DNA from: CAZDBA01 sp964503615
GTDB lineage: Bacteria; Planctomycetota; Planctomycetia; Pirellulales; Pirellulaceae
Length of the DNA stretch: 10,338 bases
Direction: 5' to 3'
Assembly: GCA_964503615.1 (NCBI GenBank)
Contig: CAZDBA010000168.1
Location: 1-10,338, forward strand
Both the position numbers and the translations under genes were made by a program. Shown piece after piece: positions 1 to 6,338 of the stretch (its first letter is position 1; every line of letters begins with the position of its first letter). The notes beneath the pieces are model-generated. The model was not told where the DNA came from, made no database searches, and worked only from the letters and a program-made list of their open reading frames with translations.

Positions 1-52
1 AACACTTCTGATTTTGGTTCAGACATTCTAGGTTCGAGTCCTAGCGGGGTAA
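1..52 (+). tRNA. tRNA-Gln(TTG), 3' part only
   Basis: The window opens inside a tRNA. The T arm is clear: CTAGG (28-32), loop TTCGAGT (33-39), CCTAG (40-44). The 3' acceptor strand CGGGGTA is at 45-51 and the discriminator A at 52; CCA is not encoded. Before it lies an anticodon arm with stem TCTGA (7-11) and TCAGA (19-23). Its loop is TTTTGGT (12-18), so the anticodon is TTG at 14-16 with T33 in place, which reads Gln CAA. The variable region is 4 bases. An A at position 72, implying U1-A72, fits glutamine tRNAs, although the discriminator is A rather than the G of E. coli. The D arm and 5' acceptor strand are outside the window, so pairing of the acceptor stem cannot be checked. Confidence 0.72.
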
Positions 53-588
53 CTTCCTTTCTTTGCCTATTTCTTCAGGCAAGATGTTTCTGCAAAGTCC
101 TAGTTTTTCAACTTTGGTTTTGCCGTTTGCAGCCCTCAGCACCTACCAAAGGGATCGTTAGGGCGAATTCTGCTTGCAATCACAGTTGCGATTTCATTTG
201 AGCAGCCTCGAGCAGTTCAACAAGGCAATACCTAAAACCAGGCTGCTACCAAAGTGACCAGCACTATTTGGGAAGTTGGGTTAAAAAACCGAGAACGGCT
301 AACCTAGCCTGAAACACGACTAAACGTCAAAACTCGGACAAAACTGCTAAATGTTTTGATGTTGGTGTTGCTTGGGCGATTAAATCTCCCTTAAATAACC
401 ATATGAGACGTTCGTGTTCTCCAAACGGAATAACCGATCGAAATGTTTGTTGGATTCAACAAAACCGGTAAAATGTTGAAATTTCAATAAGCACTTACAG
501 CTTCAAAACGTACACTCAACGGCGTTCCAAAAAACAAATGAACGATCGATGGTTCGACGTTCAATTTCGAAAAACAAAGGGCAAAAAA
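53..588. other. Intergenic region, no gene seen
   Basis: About 535 bases between the tRNA and the start chosen for the DUF1573 gene. No reading frame with protein-like composition was found on either strand. A 6-bp hairpin with TTGCCT at 63-68 and AGGCAA at 77-82 follows the tRNA but has no T run. GAGCAG occurs twice in a short direct repeat near 200-215. The right end (446-487) carries palindromic elements listed separately. The rest shows nothing I can name. Confidence 0.5.
446..487 (+). promoter_or_regulatory. Palindromes around a possible promoter of the DUF1573 gene
   Basis: A perfect 7-bp inverted repeat, TTTGTTG (446-452) and CAACAAA (457-463), is separated by GATT. Thirteen bases later is a perfect 12-bp palindrome, TTGAAATTTCAA (476-487). 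Between them TAAAAT (469-474) resembles a -10 box; TTGTTG (447-452), 16 bases upstream, would be a weak -35. If so, the two palindromes would flank the -10 and could be operators or a leader hairpin. The promoter is inferred from short motifs only; the palindromes themselves are directly visible. Confidence 0.3.
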
Positions 589-1734
589 ATGTCTACATCA
601 AAAACTTTGTCATTGGCATTTGCACTTTTAATTTGCACCACTGTATCCGGCCAAGTCTATCAGCAGGGCATTCCAGTCCAGCAATATCAAAATCCAATCG
701 TTCAACAGCCTTATTCGCCACAGATCCAAGGCACAGTTGTAACGCCTGATGGCCAAAGCCTGCCACAAGCGGAAAACGGCAACACACATTGGACGCAGCA
801 GTTTACCGAGGATACCAAACACGATTTTGGTGCGGTTGCAAAGGCCTCAACTCAGGAACACGTTTTTGAGTTCGTTAACAATCTTGACACCGACATTCAC
901 CTTGTCGGAGTACGGGCCAGTTGCGGATGTACAATCCCGACGATCTTGACTTCAACAGTAAAGCCAGGCGAAGTCGCCAAACTCAAGGCTAAATTTGACA
1001 CACTAAAATTCGATGGAGCTCGTGGAGCTACTTTAGACGTAACAATTCGCAAAGACTCACCCTACACTGAGTATGGCAATGTTCAATTCTCAGTCAAAGG
1101 ACAGATTCGTCGCGACGTTGTTCTTACCCCAGGTGCGGTCGAATTTACCGATGTGCTCAAAGGAAAAGAAGCTCAGCGAACTTTGACCCTTCAATACGCA
1201 GGAAGTCCTGAGTGGAGAGTTCAAGAGGTTCTTTCTTCTAACCCAAACATGACCGTTGAATTCAACGAAACGCTTCGAGATGCCACAGCGCGTCGTGTCA
1301 GTTACGAGTTGGTTGTAAAAACTGATGGTGATCTGGAAGAGGGGCAATTTATGGATAACCTCACAGTGATCACAAACGACCGAGCGAACGAGCAGATTTC
1401 AATCGAAATCACCGGTCGAATTCTTTCGGTCATCGAGACATCAGATATCCAGTTAGGGGTTTTGAATCAGGATCAAAAGGTCAAAAAGTCAATGATCATT
1501 CGTGGTGCTCGCCCGTTTAGCATCAAAGAGGTTCGAGTGAACAACTCAGCGATCAAGGTTCTGGGTCACGAAGGCGAAAAGACGCTTCATATCGTAAAAT
1601 ACGAATTGGATACATCCAAGTCGCAGAAGATCGAAGATACGATCGAAGTGCTTACTTCGGATCCACTACAAGAACAAGCGACTTTGAAGTTTTCGGCTCA
1701 GATCATTCCAGCGACATTTGCGTCCGGAAACTAG
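589..1734 (+). CDS. Secreted DUF1573 protein with three Ig-like repeats
   Basis: A 381-residue exported protein of unknown function. A signal peptide spans residues 1-21, with hydrophobic core SLAFALLICTT and probable cleavage after VSG. A Gln/Pro-rich linker follows (about 22-75), then a canonical DUF1573 domain (about 77-173) containing HDFGAV and the family's CGC motif (C112, C114). Two more blocks of similar layout follow: VEFTDV at 184 ending in IEITGRI near 278, and IQLGVL at 287 ending in KFSAQII near 373. All three look like beta-sandwich Ig-like modules, but only the first has the cysteines. The frame extends upstream to an ATG at 538 (398 residues), but ATG 589 puts the signal peptide at the N-terminus. 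Neither start has a strong Shine-Dalgarno sequence. DUF1573 proteins are common in Planctomycetota and Bacteroidota and are thought to act in the envelope; no enzyme activity is expected. Confidence 0.88.
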   Translation: MSTSKTLSLAFALLICTTVSGQVYQQGIPVQQYQNPIVQQPYSPQIQGTVVTPDGQSLPQAENGNTHWTQQFTEDTKHDFGAVAKASTQEHVFEFVNNLDTDIHLVGVRASCGCTIPTILTSTVKPGEVAKLKAKFDTLKFDGARGATLDVTIRKDSPYTEYGNVQFSVKGQIRRDVVLTPGAVEFTDVLKGKEAQRTLTLQYAGSPEWRVQEVLSSNPNMTVEFNETLRDATARRVSYELVVKTDGDLEEGQFMDNLTVITNDRANEQISIEITGRILSVIETSDIQLGVLNQDQKVKKSMIIRGARPFSIKEVRVNNSAIKVLGHEGEKTLHIVKYELDTSKSQKIEDTIEVLTSDPLQEQATLKFSAQIIPATFASGN

Positions 1735-1768
1735 ATTTCGAAAACTCGAATAGGTCAAAACAGATTGC

Positions 1769-1802
1769 AAAAGGGCAAGCCATCAAAAGCTTGTCCTTTT
1801 TT
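1769..1802 (+). terminator. Rho-independent terminator after the DUF1573 gene
   Basis: The stem GGGCAAGC (1773-1780) pairs with GCTTGTCC (1789-1796) over 8 bp with one G-U pair. The loop is CATCAAAA. Six T residues follow (1797-1802), and an upstream A run can extend the stem. It lies 38 bases after the stop codon, as expected for an intrinsic terminator, and separates this gene from the methyltransferase pair. Confidence 0.88.
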
Positions 1803-1893
1803 AGTGCATTTGTAGTAGACGGCGAAACAAGTCCTGCTCAAAATTGGCTCTCCATGCGGCCTCACTTTAACTTGTCTCAAATCTCTTTCTTTC

Positions 1894-2808
1894 ATGCCAA
1901 CCAAAGACTACGAACTCGTGGATTTCGGCGATGAGGAGAAACTGGAGCGGTTCGGAGACTATCTGGTTCGTCGCCCCAACCTATACGCTCACAAACCAAG
2001 GCGTTCTCCTGAGCTTTGGGACAACGCTGATCTCGTTTTCAGAACAGGGCAGGGCGGTGATCGTGGAGAATGGTCCGGCCGAGCACATCAAGCTATTCTG
2101 GAGCACAAAGATGAAAACGCAAAAGCCGCTTGGTCGGTTAAAATCAGCGGCGGTAGCTTTCATCTAAAACCGACTCCTGTGGGGCACTTGGGCGTATTCC
2201 CAGAACAACAGATGAATTGGGCGTGGTTCAAACAACATATCCAACCGATTGCTGAGAAGAGAAAAGAGGCAGGCAAAGAACCGTTGAAAGCTCTCAATCT
2301 TTTTGCCTATACAGGCGGCAGCACGATCGCACTGGCCAAAAGCGGTGTTGAGGTTGTCCATCTGGACGGTGCTGCCAATACCGTAAAGTGGGCTCGTCGT
2401 AACGCAGACCTGAATGATGTCACCAAAGGCGTCCGCTGGATCGCCGAGGATGCGTTGCGGTTCGTTCATCGCGAAATCAAGCGTGAAAACGACTACGATA
2501 TTCTTGTCGCTGATCCGCCTTCATTTGGGCGCGGGCCCAAAAAAGAGCAGTGGAGAATTGCCCGCGACATGTCGCTGTTGTTCGATGCGATCGTAGAATT
2601 GATGCCTTCTCCGATTGCGATCATCTTCAGTTGTCATACGGAAGGGTTCGGCCGAGTCCAAATGGGCGAAATGTTGCGTGAACGGTTACTCAGGTACGAT
2701 ACTCGGCCGGCTGGTGAACTTGAACAACTCAAGCTTCAGTTAACAGCATCAGATGGACGGCAATTGGACGCTGGCGAGTGTGCGCGTTGGATAGGGGGCG
2801 ATCAATGA
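1894..2808 (+). CDS. Class I SAM-dependent methyltransferase, RlmI/RlmK-like, without PUA domain
   Basis: A 304-residue Rossmann-fold methyltransferase of the Methyltrans_SAM (PF10672) type, related to the catalytic halves of the 23S rRNA m5C/m7G enzymes RlmI and RlmK. Visible motifs are the SAM-binding motif I NLFAYTGGS (135-143), an acidic motif II end LDGA (D158), a motif II/III region RWIAEDALRF (181-190), motif IV DPPSF (207-211), and strand IIFSCHT (243-249). The N-terminal 110 residues are rich in W, R and H, with no PUA-type RNA-binding domain as in RlmI. The likely substrate is therefore RNA by family, but the target base is unknown. No Shine-Dalgarno sequence precedes the ATG. Its stop overlaps the start of the next gene (ATGA, 2805-2808), so the two are probably co-translated. 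A small-molecule substrate cannot be excluded. Confidence 0.85.
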   Translation: MPTKDYELVDFGDEEKLERFGDYLVRRPNLYAHKPRRSPELWDNADLVFRTGQGGDRGEWSGRAHQAILEHKDENAKAAWSVKISGGSFHLKPTPVGHLGVFPEQQMNWAWFKQHIQPIAEKRKEAGKEPLKALNLFAYTGGSTIALAKSGVEVVHLDGAANTVKWARRNADLNDVTKGVRWIAEDALRFVHREIKRENDYDILVADPPSFGRGPKKEQWRIARDMSLLFDAIVELMPSPIAIIFSCHTEGFGRVQMGEMLRERLLRYDTRPAGELEQLKLQLTASDGRQLDAGECARWIGGDQ

Positions 2809-3599
2809 AACCGATTTCCAGTTTGCAGAATCCTCGTTTCAAGTCAGCTTTGAAACTGCATACCAGTCGCGGCCGAACTCAGCAAAACCGATTTATCGTT
2901 TTCGGTGAAAGAGAATGCCGCCGCGCGATCCTATCCGGCCTTGTTCCCGCAGAGGTCTATGCATGTACCGAACTGTTGGATACGAACGCTTTGGAATGGC
3001 TACAAGAAAGCGTACCCAACGAATGCTCGTATCAGATTACTCCTGAGATGAACGCAAAACTTCAGTATGGTAGTAGGACGGACGGACTGGCGATGGTAGC
3101 CGAACGTCCAGTGTTAGAATTGGACTCGTTGCATCTCGAAAGCCAATCGCTCGTGGTCGTACTCGAAGCGATAGAAAAACCTGGCAACCTGGGCGCGATT
3201 CTTCGCAGTTGTGACGGGGCAGGGGTGAACGCCGTATTAACTGCAAATCCACTCACCGATTTTTACCACCCCAACTGCATCCGCGCGAGCATGGGGGCAG
3301 TATTCTCGATGAGCTTGGGGAGCGGCGACACGAATTCAATTCAGGAATTTCTCCGCCAAAACGGCTTTCGAGGATTCGTCGCGGTTGTTGACGGTACCAG
3401 CCCGTTTCACTCAACCGACTTCAAGGCCGAGCGCTGTGCACTTGTATTCGGCAACGAAGCAAACGGGCTGAGCGATTCTTGGCGTTCAGAAGACTGGCTC
3501 GGAATCAAAATCCCCATGCGTGGTATGGGAGATAGCTTGAACGTGTCAGTTTCGGTGGCTATTGTGGCTTACGAAGCGGCTAATCAACGGGTAAAGTGA
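2805..3599 (+). CDS. TrmH/SpoU-family RNA 2'-O-methyltransferase
   Basis: A 264-residue SPOUT enzyme that transfers a methyl group from SAM to a ribose 2'-OH of tRNA or rRNA. Residues 1 to about 105 look like the SpoU substrate-binding region (SSLQNPRFK near the start, then FIVFGERECRRAI). The catalytic domain has all three motifs: motif 1 EKPGNLGAILRSCD with N128 and the catalytic-type R134; motif 2 VFGNEANGLS (214-223); motif 3 IPMRGMGDSLNVSVSVA (236-252), which forms the knot. The start is ATG 2805, overlapping the upstream stop as ATGA, with AGGGGG just upstream as ribosome binding site. An in-frame GTG at 2778 is less likely because it lies upstream of that site. Closest in layout to the RlmB/TsnR/MRM3-like group; the modified nucleotide cannot be told from sequence. 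Operon partner of the upstream methyltransferase. Confidence 0.9.
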   Translation: MKPISSLQNPRFKSALKLHTSRGRTQQNRFIVFGERECRRAILSGLVPAEVYACTELLDTNALEWLQESVPNECSYQITPEMNAKLQYGSRTDGLAMVAERPVLELDSLHLESQSLVVVLEAIEKPGNLGAILRSCDGAGVNAVLTANPLTDFYHPNCIRASMGAVFSMSLGSGDTNSIQEFLRQNGFRGFVAVVDGTSPFHSTDFKAERCALVFGNEANGLSDSWRSEDWLGIKIPMRGMGDSLNVSVSVAIVAYEAANQRVK

Positions 3600-3686
3600 A
3601 TTTATTTCGCCAAATCAGGAACTTTCCTGGCTCGGTTCGCCTCTATTGTTATATGAGTTTCAAAACATTCTTTTTTGGTTTAGATA

Positions 3687-4481
3687 ATGCAATTTTTTAG
3701 CTGTTTAATTTCATTGGTTGTCATTTTCGTGTCGGCCGTTACCGCAGTGGCTCAACCCGCCTACCAATATCCCGACGATCCAGATGTGCCCGTTTTAAAG
3801 GTCAATGATGTATACCGAACCGGGGGTGACAGCCCACCTTTGGTTTTGATCTATGGCGATGGACGCATTGTGAAGCCAGTTTCGGATAATCCTGAACAGG
3901 ACTTTGTAATCACAGTCGATCAGGAGCGTTTGAACACGTTGTTGAGTAAGATCATTGAGGACAATCAGTTCTTGGAGATCGACGCCGAAGATATCAAAGA
4001 CGAGGTACTTACGGCGCGAAAGCGAAGTCGGTTACGACCTGGATTCGATTTCCGGATCGAATTGAATCTCGCTGATCAACAGCACGTAGTTGCCGTCGGT
4101 CACTCATGGGTTTACCAACGACTTAGTCGTGGTCGGACTCGCCACGCAGATGCTGAGAGGTTTCAACAGTTCCTCAACATCGAAGAGTTATCCATCAAGC
4201 TTTCTCGTTGGGCGATGATAGGTGGTGAAGAGGCGATGCAAACGATTCTGGAAGCTGCGAACAAGAAGACTCAAGAGGAGTATCCAGGAGCTCCCAAAAT
4301 CTCAGAGGCCAAAATTCTCAGCTTGAAATCAGAAAACGGCCGAGCGATATTGCAATTCGGCACGCCAAAAACTGGCGATATCCCTGCGTTGTACGTGATT
4401 GTGGGCAAAAACAAGGGCGAAGAAGATTTCGATACGGTAATCAAAATTAACAAACCCCGACAATTCCACGGTGGTAGGTAA
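3687..4481 (+). CDS. Secreted protein of unknown function
   Basis: I do not recognise a family. The 264-residue product begins with a clear signal peptide (core CLISLVVIFVSAVTAV, probable cleavage after AVA at residue 22), so it is exported. The mature part is acidic near the start (YPDDPDVPVLKVNDVY), followed by a short strand-rich segment LVLIYGDGRIVKP, a helix-rich middle, a basic stretch ARKRSRLRPG, and a C-terminal segment of alternating strands (ILSLKSENGRAILQF, ALYVIVG). There is no obvious catalytic motif, cysteine pair or membrane anchor after the signal peptide. The ATG at 3687 follows a T-rich stretch without a good Shine-Dalgarno sequence. It lies 87 bases after the methyltransferase pair, whose gap has only a weak hairpin, and 43 bases before the next gene, so it may share a transcript with either. 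Codon use and reading-frame length support a real gene. Confidence 0.75.
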   Translation: MQFFSCLISLVVIFVSAVTAVAQPAYQYPDDPDVPVLKVNDVYRTGGDSPPLVLIYGDGRIVKPVSDNPEQDFVITVDQERLNTLLSKIIEDNQFLEIDAEDIKDEVLTARKRSRLRPGFDFRIELNLADQQHVVAVGHSWVYQRLSRGRTRHADAERFQQFLNIEELSIKLSRWAMIGGEEAMQTILEAANKKTQEEYPGAPKISEAKILSLKSENGRAILQFGTPKTGDIPALYVIVGKNKGEEDFDTVIKINKPRQFHGGR

Positions 4482-4524
4482 ATAGACGGGTTGCATCCGA
4501 TCGGTATTCGCTGCGACGGCAAAA

Positions 4525-5121
4525 ATGAACTCTCCCACTCATAGTCTTTTAGCTTTAGCCATGCTTTCGAAACAGGGGCATAGCAAAAGAAATTGGGCTA
4601 TATTTATCGGATCAATCATTCCCGATATTGCCATTTATATATGGGCTCCTTATCAGAAATTTGTCAACGGAGTCAGCGGGGCTGAGATGTGGGGAAAGCT
4701 CTATTTTGAGCCGCCCATGCAAAACCTGATTGCCTATTTTAATTCGTTCCCTATTTACGCGGTACTCGCCACCATCGGATATGCCGCTAGAGCTAAAACT
4801 TGGGGAAAGCTGCTCCTCTTTTTTACCTTCGCGGCTCTCATCCACCTTATCACTGATATGCCAGTTCATGGCCATGATGCTTATCGTCATTTCTGGCCTT
4901 TATCAGATTGGCGCTTTTATTCTCCCCTCTCTTATTACGAAGCAGACCTTCATGGAGCTTGGGTAAGTGTCGTTGAAGCACTTATCGCCTTTGTGTCCAT
5001 TACCATTCTCTGGAAACGTTTTCCAAAACTATGGGTTAAGATTATTCTGGGGATCCTTGCATTTTTATATGTCGGAATCCAAGTGGTCTTTCGCCTTGCC
5101 GCTATCAATATCGCAACCTAA
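4525..5121 (+). CDS. Membrane protein resembling YdjM/DUF457 metal-dependent hydrolases
   Basis: A 198-residue integral membrane protein. Features that recall the LexA-regulated membrane-bound metal-dependent hydrolase family (PF04307) are a near-N-terminal PTHSLLALA (H6), GSIIPDIAIY (D34) at the end of the first membrane helix, and a His/Asp-rich segment HLITDMPVHGHDAYRH (H107, D111, H115, H117, D118, H122), followed by WPLSDWRFYSPLSYYE. Hydrophobic segments lie at about 24-40, 74-90, 96-112, 146-163 and 171-190. Family members are predicted hydrolases, but the reaction is unknown. No Shine-Dalgarno sequence is seen before the ATG. The gene follows the secreted-protein gene by 43 bases on the same strand. 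Assignment rests on motif layout from memory, so the family is probable rather than certain; the membrane location and the metal-ligand-like cluster are visible directly. Confidence 0.75.
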   Translation: MNSPTHSLLALAMLSKQGHSKRNWAIFIGSIIPDIAIYIWAPYQKFVNGVSGAEMWGKLYFEPPMQNLIAYFNSFPIYAVLATIGYAARAKTWGKLLLFFTFAALIHLITDMPVHGHDAYRHFWPLSDWRFYSPLSYYEADLHGAWVSVVEALIAFVSITILWKRFPKLWVKIILGILAFLYVGIQVVFRLAAINIAT

Positions 5122-5214
5122 ATCGCGGCCAAAATTTCAGCGTAGCTGCAGACGCGCACAAATCGCCGTTGGGAGCCGTGTCAGCGGTGAGCAAGACGTT
5201 GCCGAGCCAGTTTC

Positions 5215-5907
5215 TTAAGAAGCCGGCTTGGCGATCTGAGGAGCAGTCTCCTCACGGAACGTATACTTTCTGAGTAGAGCGAATACGACGACCCAGAAAG
5301 CGCAAAATGAGCTAAGTAGAATCAGATTGGGAAGATTAAAGATGGGGCGTTGGCTCCCAGCGGAAAAGGTAGGCACAAGACCCAGCGACGCTTTACCATT
5401 AACGCCAAAATTCAATTGAATCTTTTCCTTGCTATCCTTGGCGTACTTTTGCATGAAGTCATAATCAAGTTTAACTACGAGGTGGCATTCTGGACCCAGG
5501 GTATCGGTACCATTAGCGGTAAGAATAAGCGAATTGTCGCCCAGCGTGAATGGTTGAGGTGAATCCTCAAAACGAACTTCGAACAGGTCCAAACCAAGTG
5601 CTTGTCCTCGTGGCACTTCTTCAGCATCCAAACAAATCACAAGCTTATCGACCGACTTCAAACCTTGAGAATTGAAATAGGACCAAAGCTCACCCGCGGT
5701 AATTTCGTTGACCATCTCCGAATTGGTTCGCAGCTGGCAACGTGGTGACGAACTCAGAGGAAATGTCGAAAACTGATAGTCACCTAATTTTTGCTCGGCA
5801 CGTGACGAGTCGTTGATCACAACCTCATCAGCATTAGAAGAAGCACTAACCCCGAATATGAGTAAAACGGCAAGCAGTTGAATTAAATTCAAGTTGGATT
5901 TGATCAT
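5215..5907 (-). CDS. Secreted, C-terminally membrane-anchored protein of unknown function
   Basis: No family recognised. With the ATG at 5907 the product has 230 residues; an in-frame GTG at 5919 would add four. The N-terminus is a signal peptide (core LIQLLAVLLIFGVSA, cleavage probably after SNA at residue 26). The exported part (about 27-190) is acidic and strand-like with three cysteines (in PRCQL, VICLD, PECHL). A single membrane helix near the C-terminus (about 195-213, LILLSSFCAFWVVVFALL) is followed by the positive RKYTF and a short tail. This gives a type I topology: a periplasmic or outside domain held by one C-terminal anchor, not an LPXTG or PEP-CTERM sorting signal. It is a lone gene: the gene to its left converges on it and glgC to its right diverges. 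No clear ribosome binding site is visible, so the start choice is moderate. Confidence 0.75.
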   Translation of the reverse strand: MIKSNLNLIQLLAVLLIFGVSASSNADEVVINDSSRAEQKLGDYQFSTFPLSSSPRCQLRTNSEMVNEITAGELWSYFNSQGLKSVDKLVICLDAEEVPRGQALGLDLFEVRFEDSPQPFTLGDNSLILTANGTDTLGPECHLVVKLDYDFMQKYAKDSKEKIQLNFGVNGKASLGLVPTFSAGSQRPIFNLPNLILLSSFCAFWVVVFALLRKYTFREETAPQIAKPAS

Positions 5908-5997
5908 GGAATACGACACTTTAACTCGGAAGATGGTTTCAATGTGGCAGTTCGATCTTTCTAATCTAACCTTTCCACCTAAACCTTTCTTCCAAAA

Positions 5998-6040
5998 TTG
6001 ACAAAATTATTTGTAATTTGGAGCATTTCTTGTTCTTAAT
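5998..6040 (+). promoter_or_regulatory. Candidate promoter(s) toward glgC
   Basis: A consensus -35 hexamer TTGACA is at 5998-6003; 17 bases later is a poor -10, GAGCAT (6021-6026). A second reading uses TTGTAA (6011-6016) and CTTAAT (6035-6040) with an 18-base spacer, each matching consensus at 4 of 6 positions. Either would start a transcript just before the foldable element at 6049-6133. TTGACAA reads TTGTCAA on the other strand, so it could also serve the divergent gene. Motif evidence only. Confidence 0.3.
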
Positions 6041-6048
6041 TGGGGCCG

Positions 6049-6133
6049 ATCTCATTGATACGAATGCACAATAATACGTTTTGGCAGTGTTATCACCCTA
6101 AAATGGGTGGTATGCATTCGTTCTCAAAGAGAT
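6049..6133 (+). ncRNA. Candidate branched structured RNA in the glgC leader
   Basis: Nested complementary arms are visible. P1: ATCTC (6049-6053) with GAGAT (6129-6133). Then a nearly symmetric internal loop of 6 and 7 bases. P2: ACGAATGCA (6060-6068) with TGCATTCGT (6113-6121), a perfect 9 bp. Inside P2, two hairpins can form: ATAATAC (6071-6077) with GTGTTAT (6087-6093), 7 bp with one G-U; and CACCC (6094-6098) with GGGTG (6105-6109), loop TAAAAT. The second can instead extend to 8 bp (TATCACCC 6091-6098 with GGGTGGTA 6105-6112, one G-U), which competes with the first. This gives a three-way junction with an alternative state. It lies 206 bases upstream of the glgC start. It matches no riboswitch class that I recognise. 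Function is inferred; a DNA operator or chance folding in AT-rich DNA remain possible. Confidence 0.4.
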
Positions 6134-6327
6134 GTTTCACTCCTTTTAGCTATTTTATTTTGAAGCGGTTAGCAGGAATACCGTATCTAACTATTTTGAA
6201 AGGCGGTTCGTGGCGATATTTCCTTACCAATATTGTTGTTTAATGGTAAACGTCGACACGCTACGATGAACCCGTTAGTGCTACTACGAATTTGTGGTTT
6301 GAATTGTTTGCGCTAATCTGTTCTTTT

Positions 6328-6335
6328 GAGGTGAG
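6328..6335 (+). promoter_or_regulatory. Shine-Dalgarno site of glgC
   Basis: GAGGTGAG lies three bases before the ATG at 6339, with the AGGTGA core four bases upstream. It is the best ribosome binding site in the window and fixes the glgC start; most other genes here have weak sites or none. Confidence 0.8.
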
Positions 6336-6338
6336 TAC

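Larger units (their letters stand above)
5908..6338. other. AT-rich intergenic region between divergent genes
   Basis: 431 bases between the - strand anchored-protein gene and glgC. It must hold the promoters of both. Listed separately are a TTGACA box with two possible promoter readings (5998-6040), a branched set of complementary arms (6049-6133) and the glgC ribosome binding site. A further 6-bp pairing, TTACCA (6224-6229) with TGGTAA (6244-6249), has a 14-base loop and is weak. An open frame of 67 codons at 6040-6243 (TTG start) has no ribosome binding site and unconvincing composition. Nothing else is recognised. Confidence 0.5.

Noticed and set aside
63..82. Hairpin after the tRNA as its terminator
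   Set aside because: Six-bp stem with an 8-base loop and no T run after it; too weak to call.
538..588. Upstream ATG start of the DUF1573 gene
   Set aside because: It would put 17 charged residues ahead of a complete signal peptide; not excluded, since some planctomycete signal peptides have long N-regions.
2778..2804. GTG start for the TrmH-family gene
   Set aside because: ATG 2805 has a strong AGGGGG site upstream and the typical ATGA overlap; family members begin near the SSLQNPR segment.
3616..3629. CAGGAA/TTCCTG inverted repeat after the methyltransferase pair as a terminator
   Set aside because: Only five or six pairs with almost no loop and no T run.
5122..5214. A more GC-rich stretch between converging genes, open in one + frame, as a gene remnant
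   Set aside because: Short, no start or similarity that I can name; composition alone is not enough.
5212..5221. TTCTTAAGAA palindrome at the stop of the anchored-protein gene
   Set aside because: Ten bases, overlaps the stop codon, expected by chance in a window of this size.
6040..6243. A 67-codon open frame in the glgC leader
   Set aside because: TTG start, no ribosome binding site, unconvincing composition, and it overlaps the foldable element; probably chance openness in AT-rich DNA.
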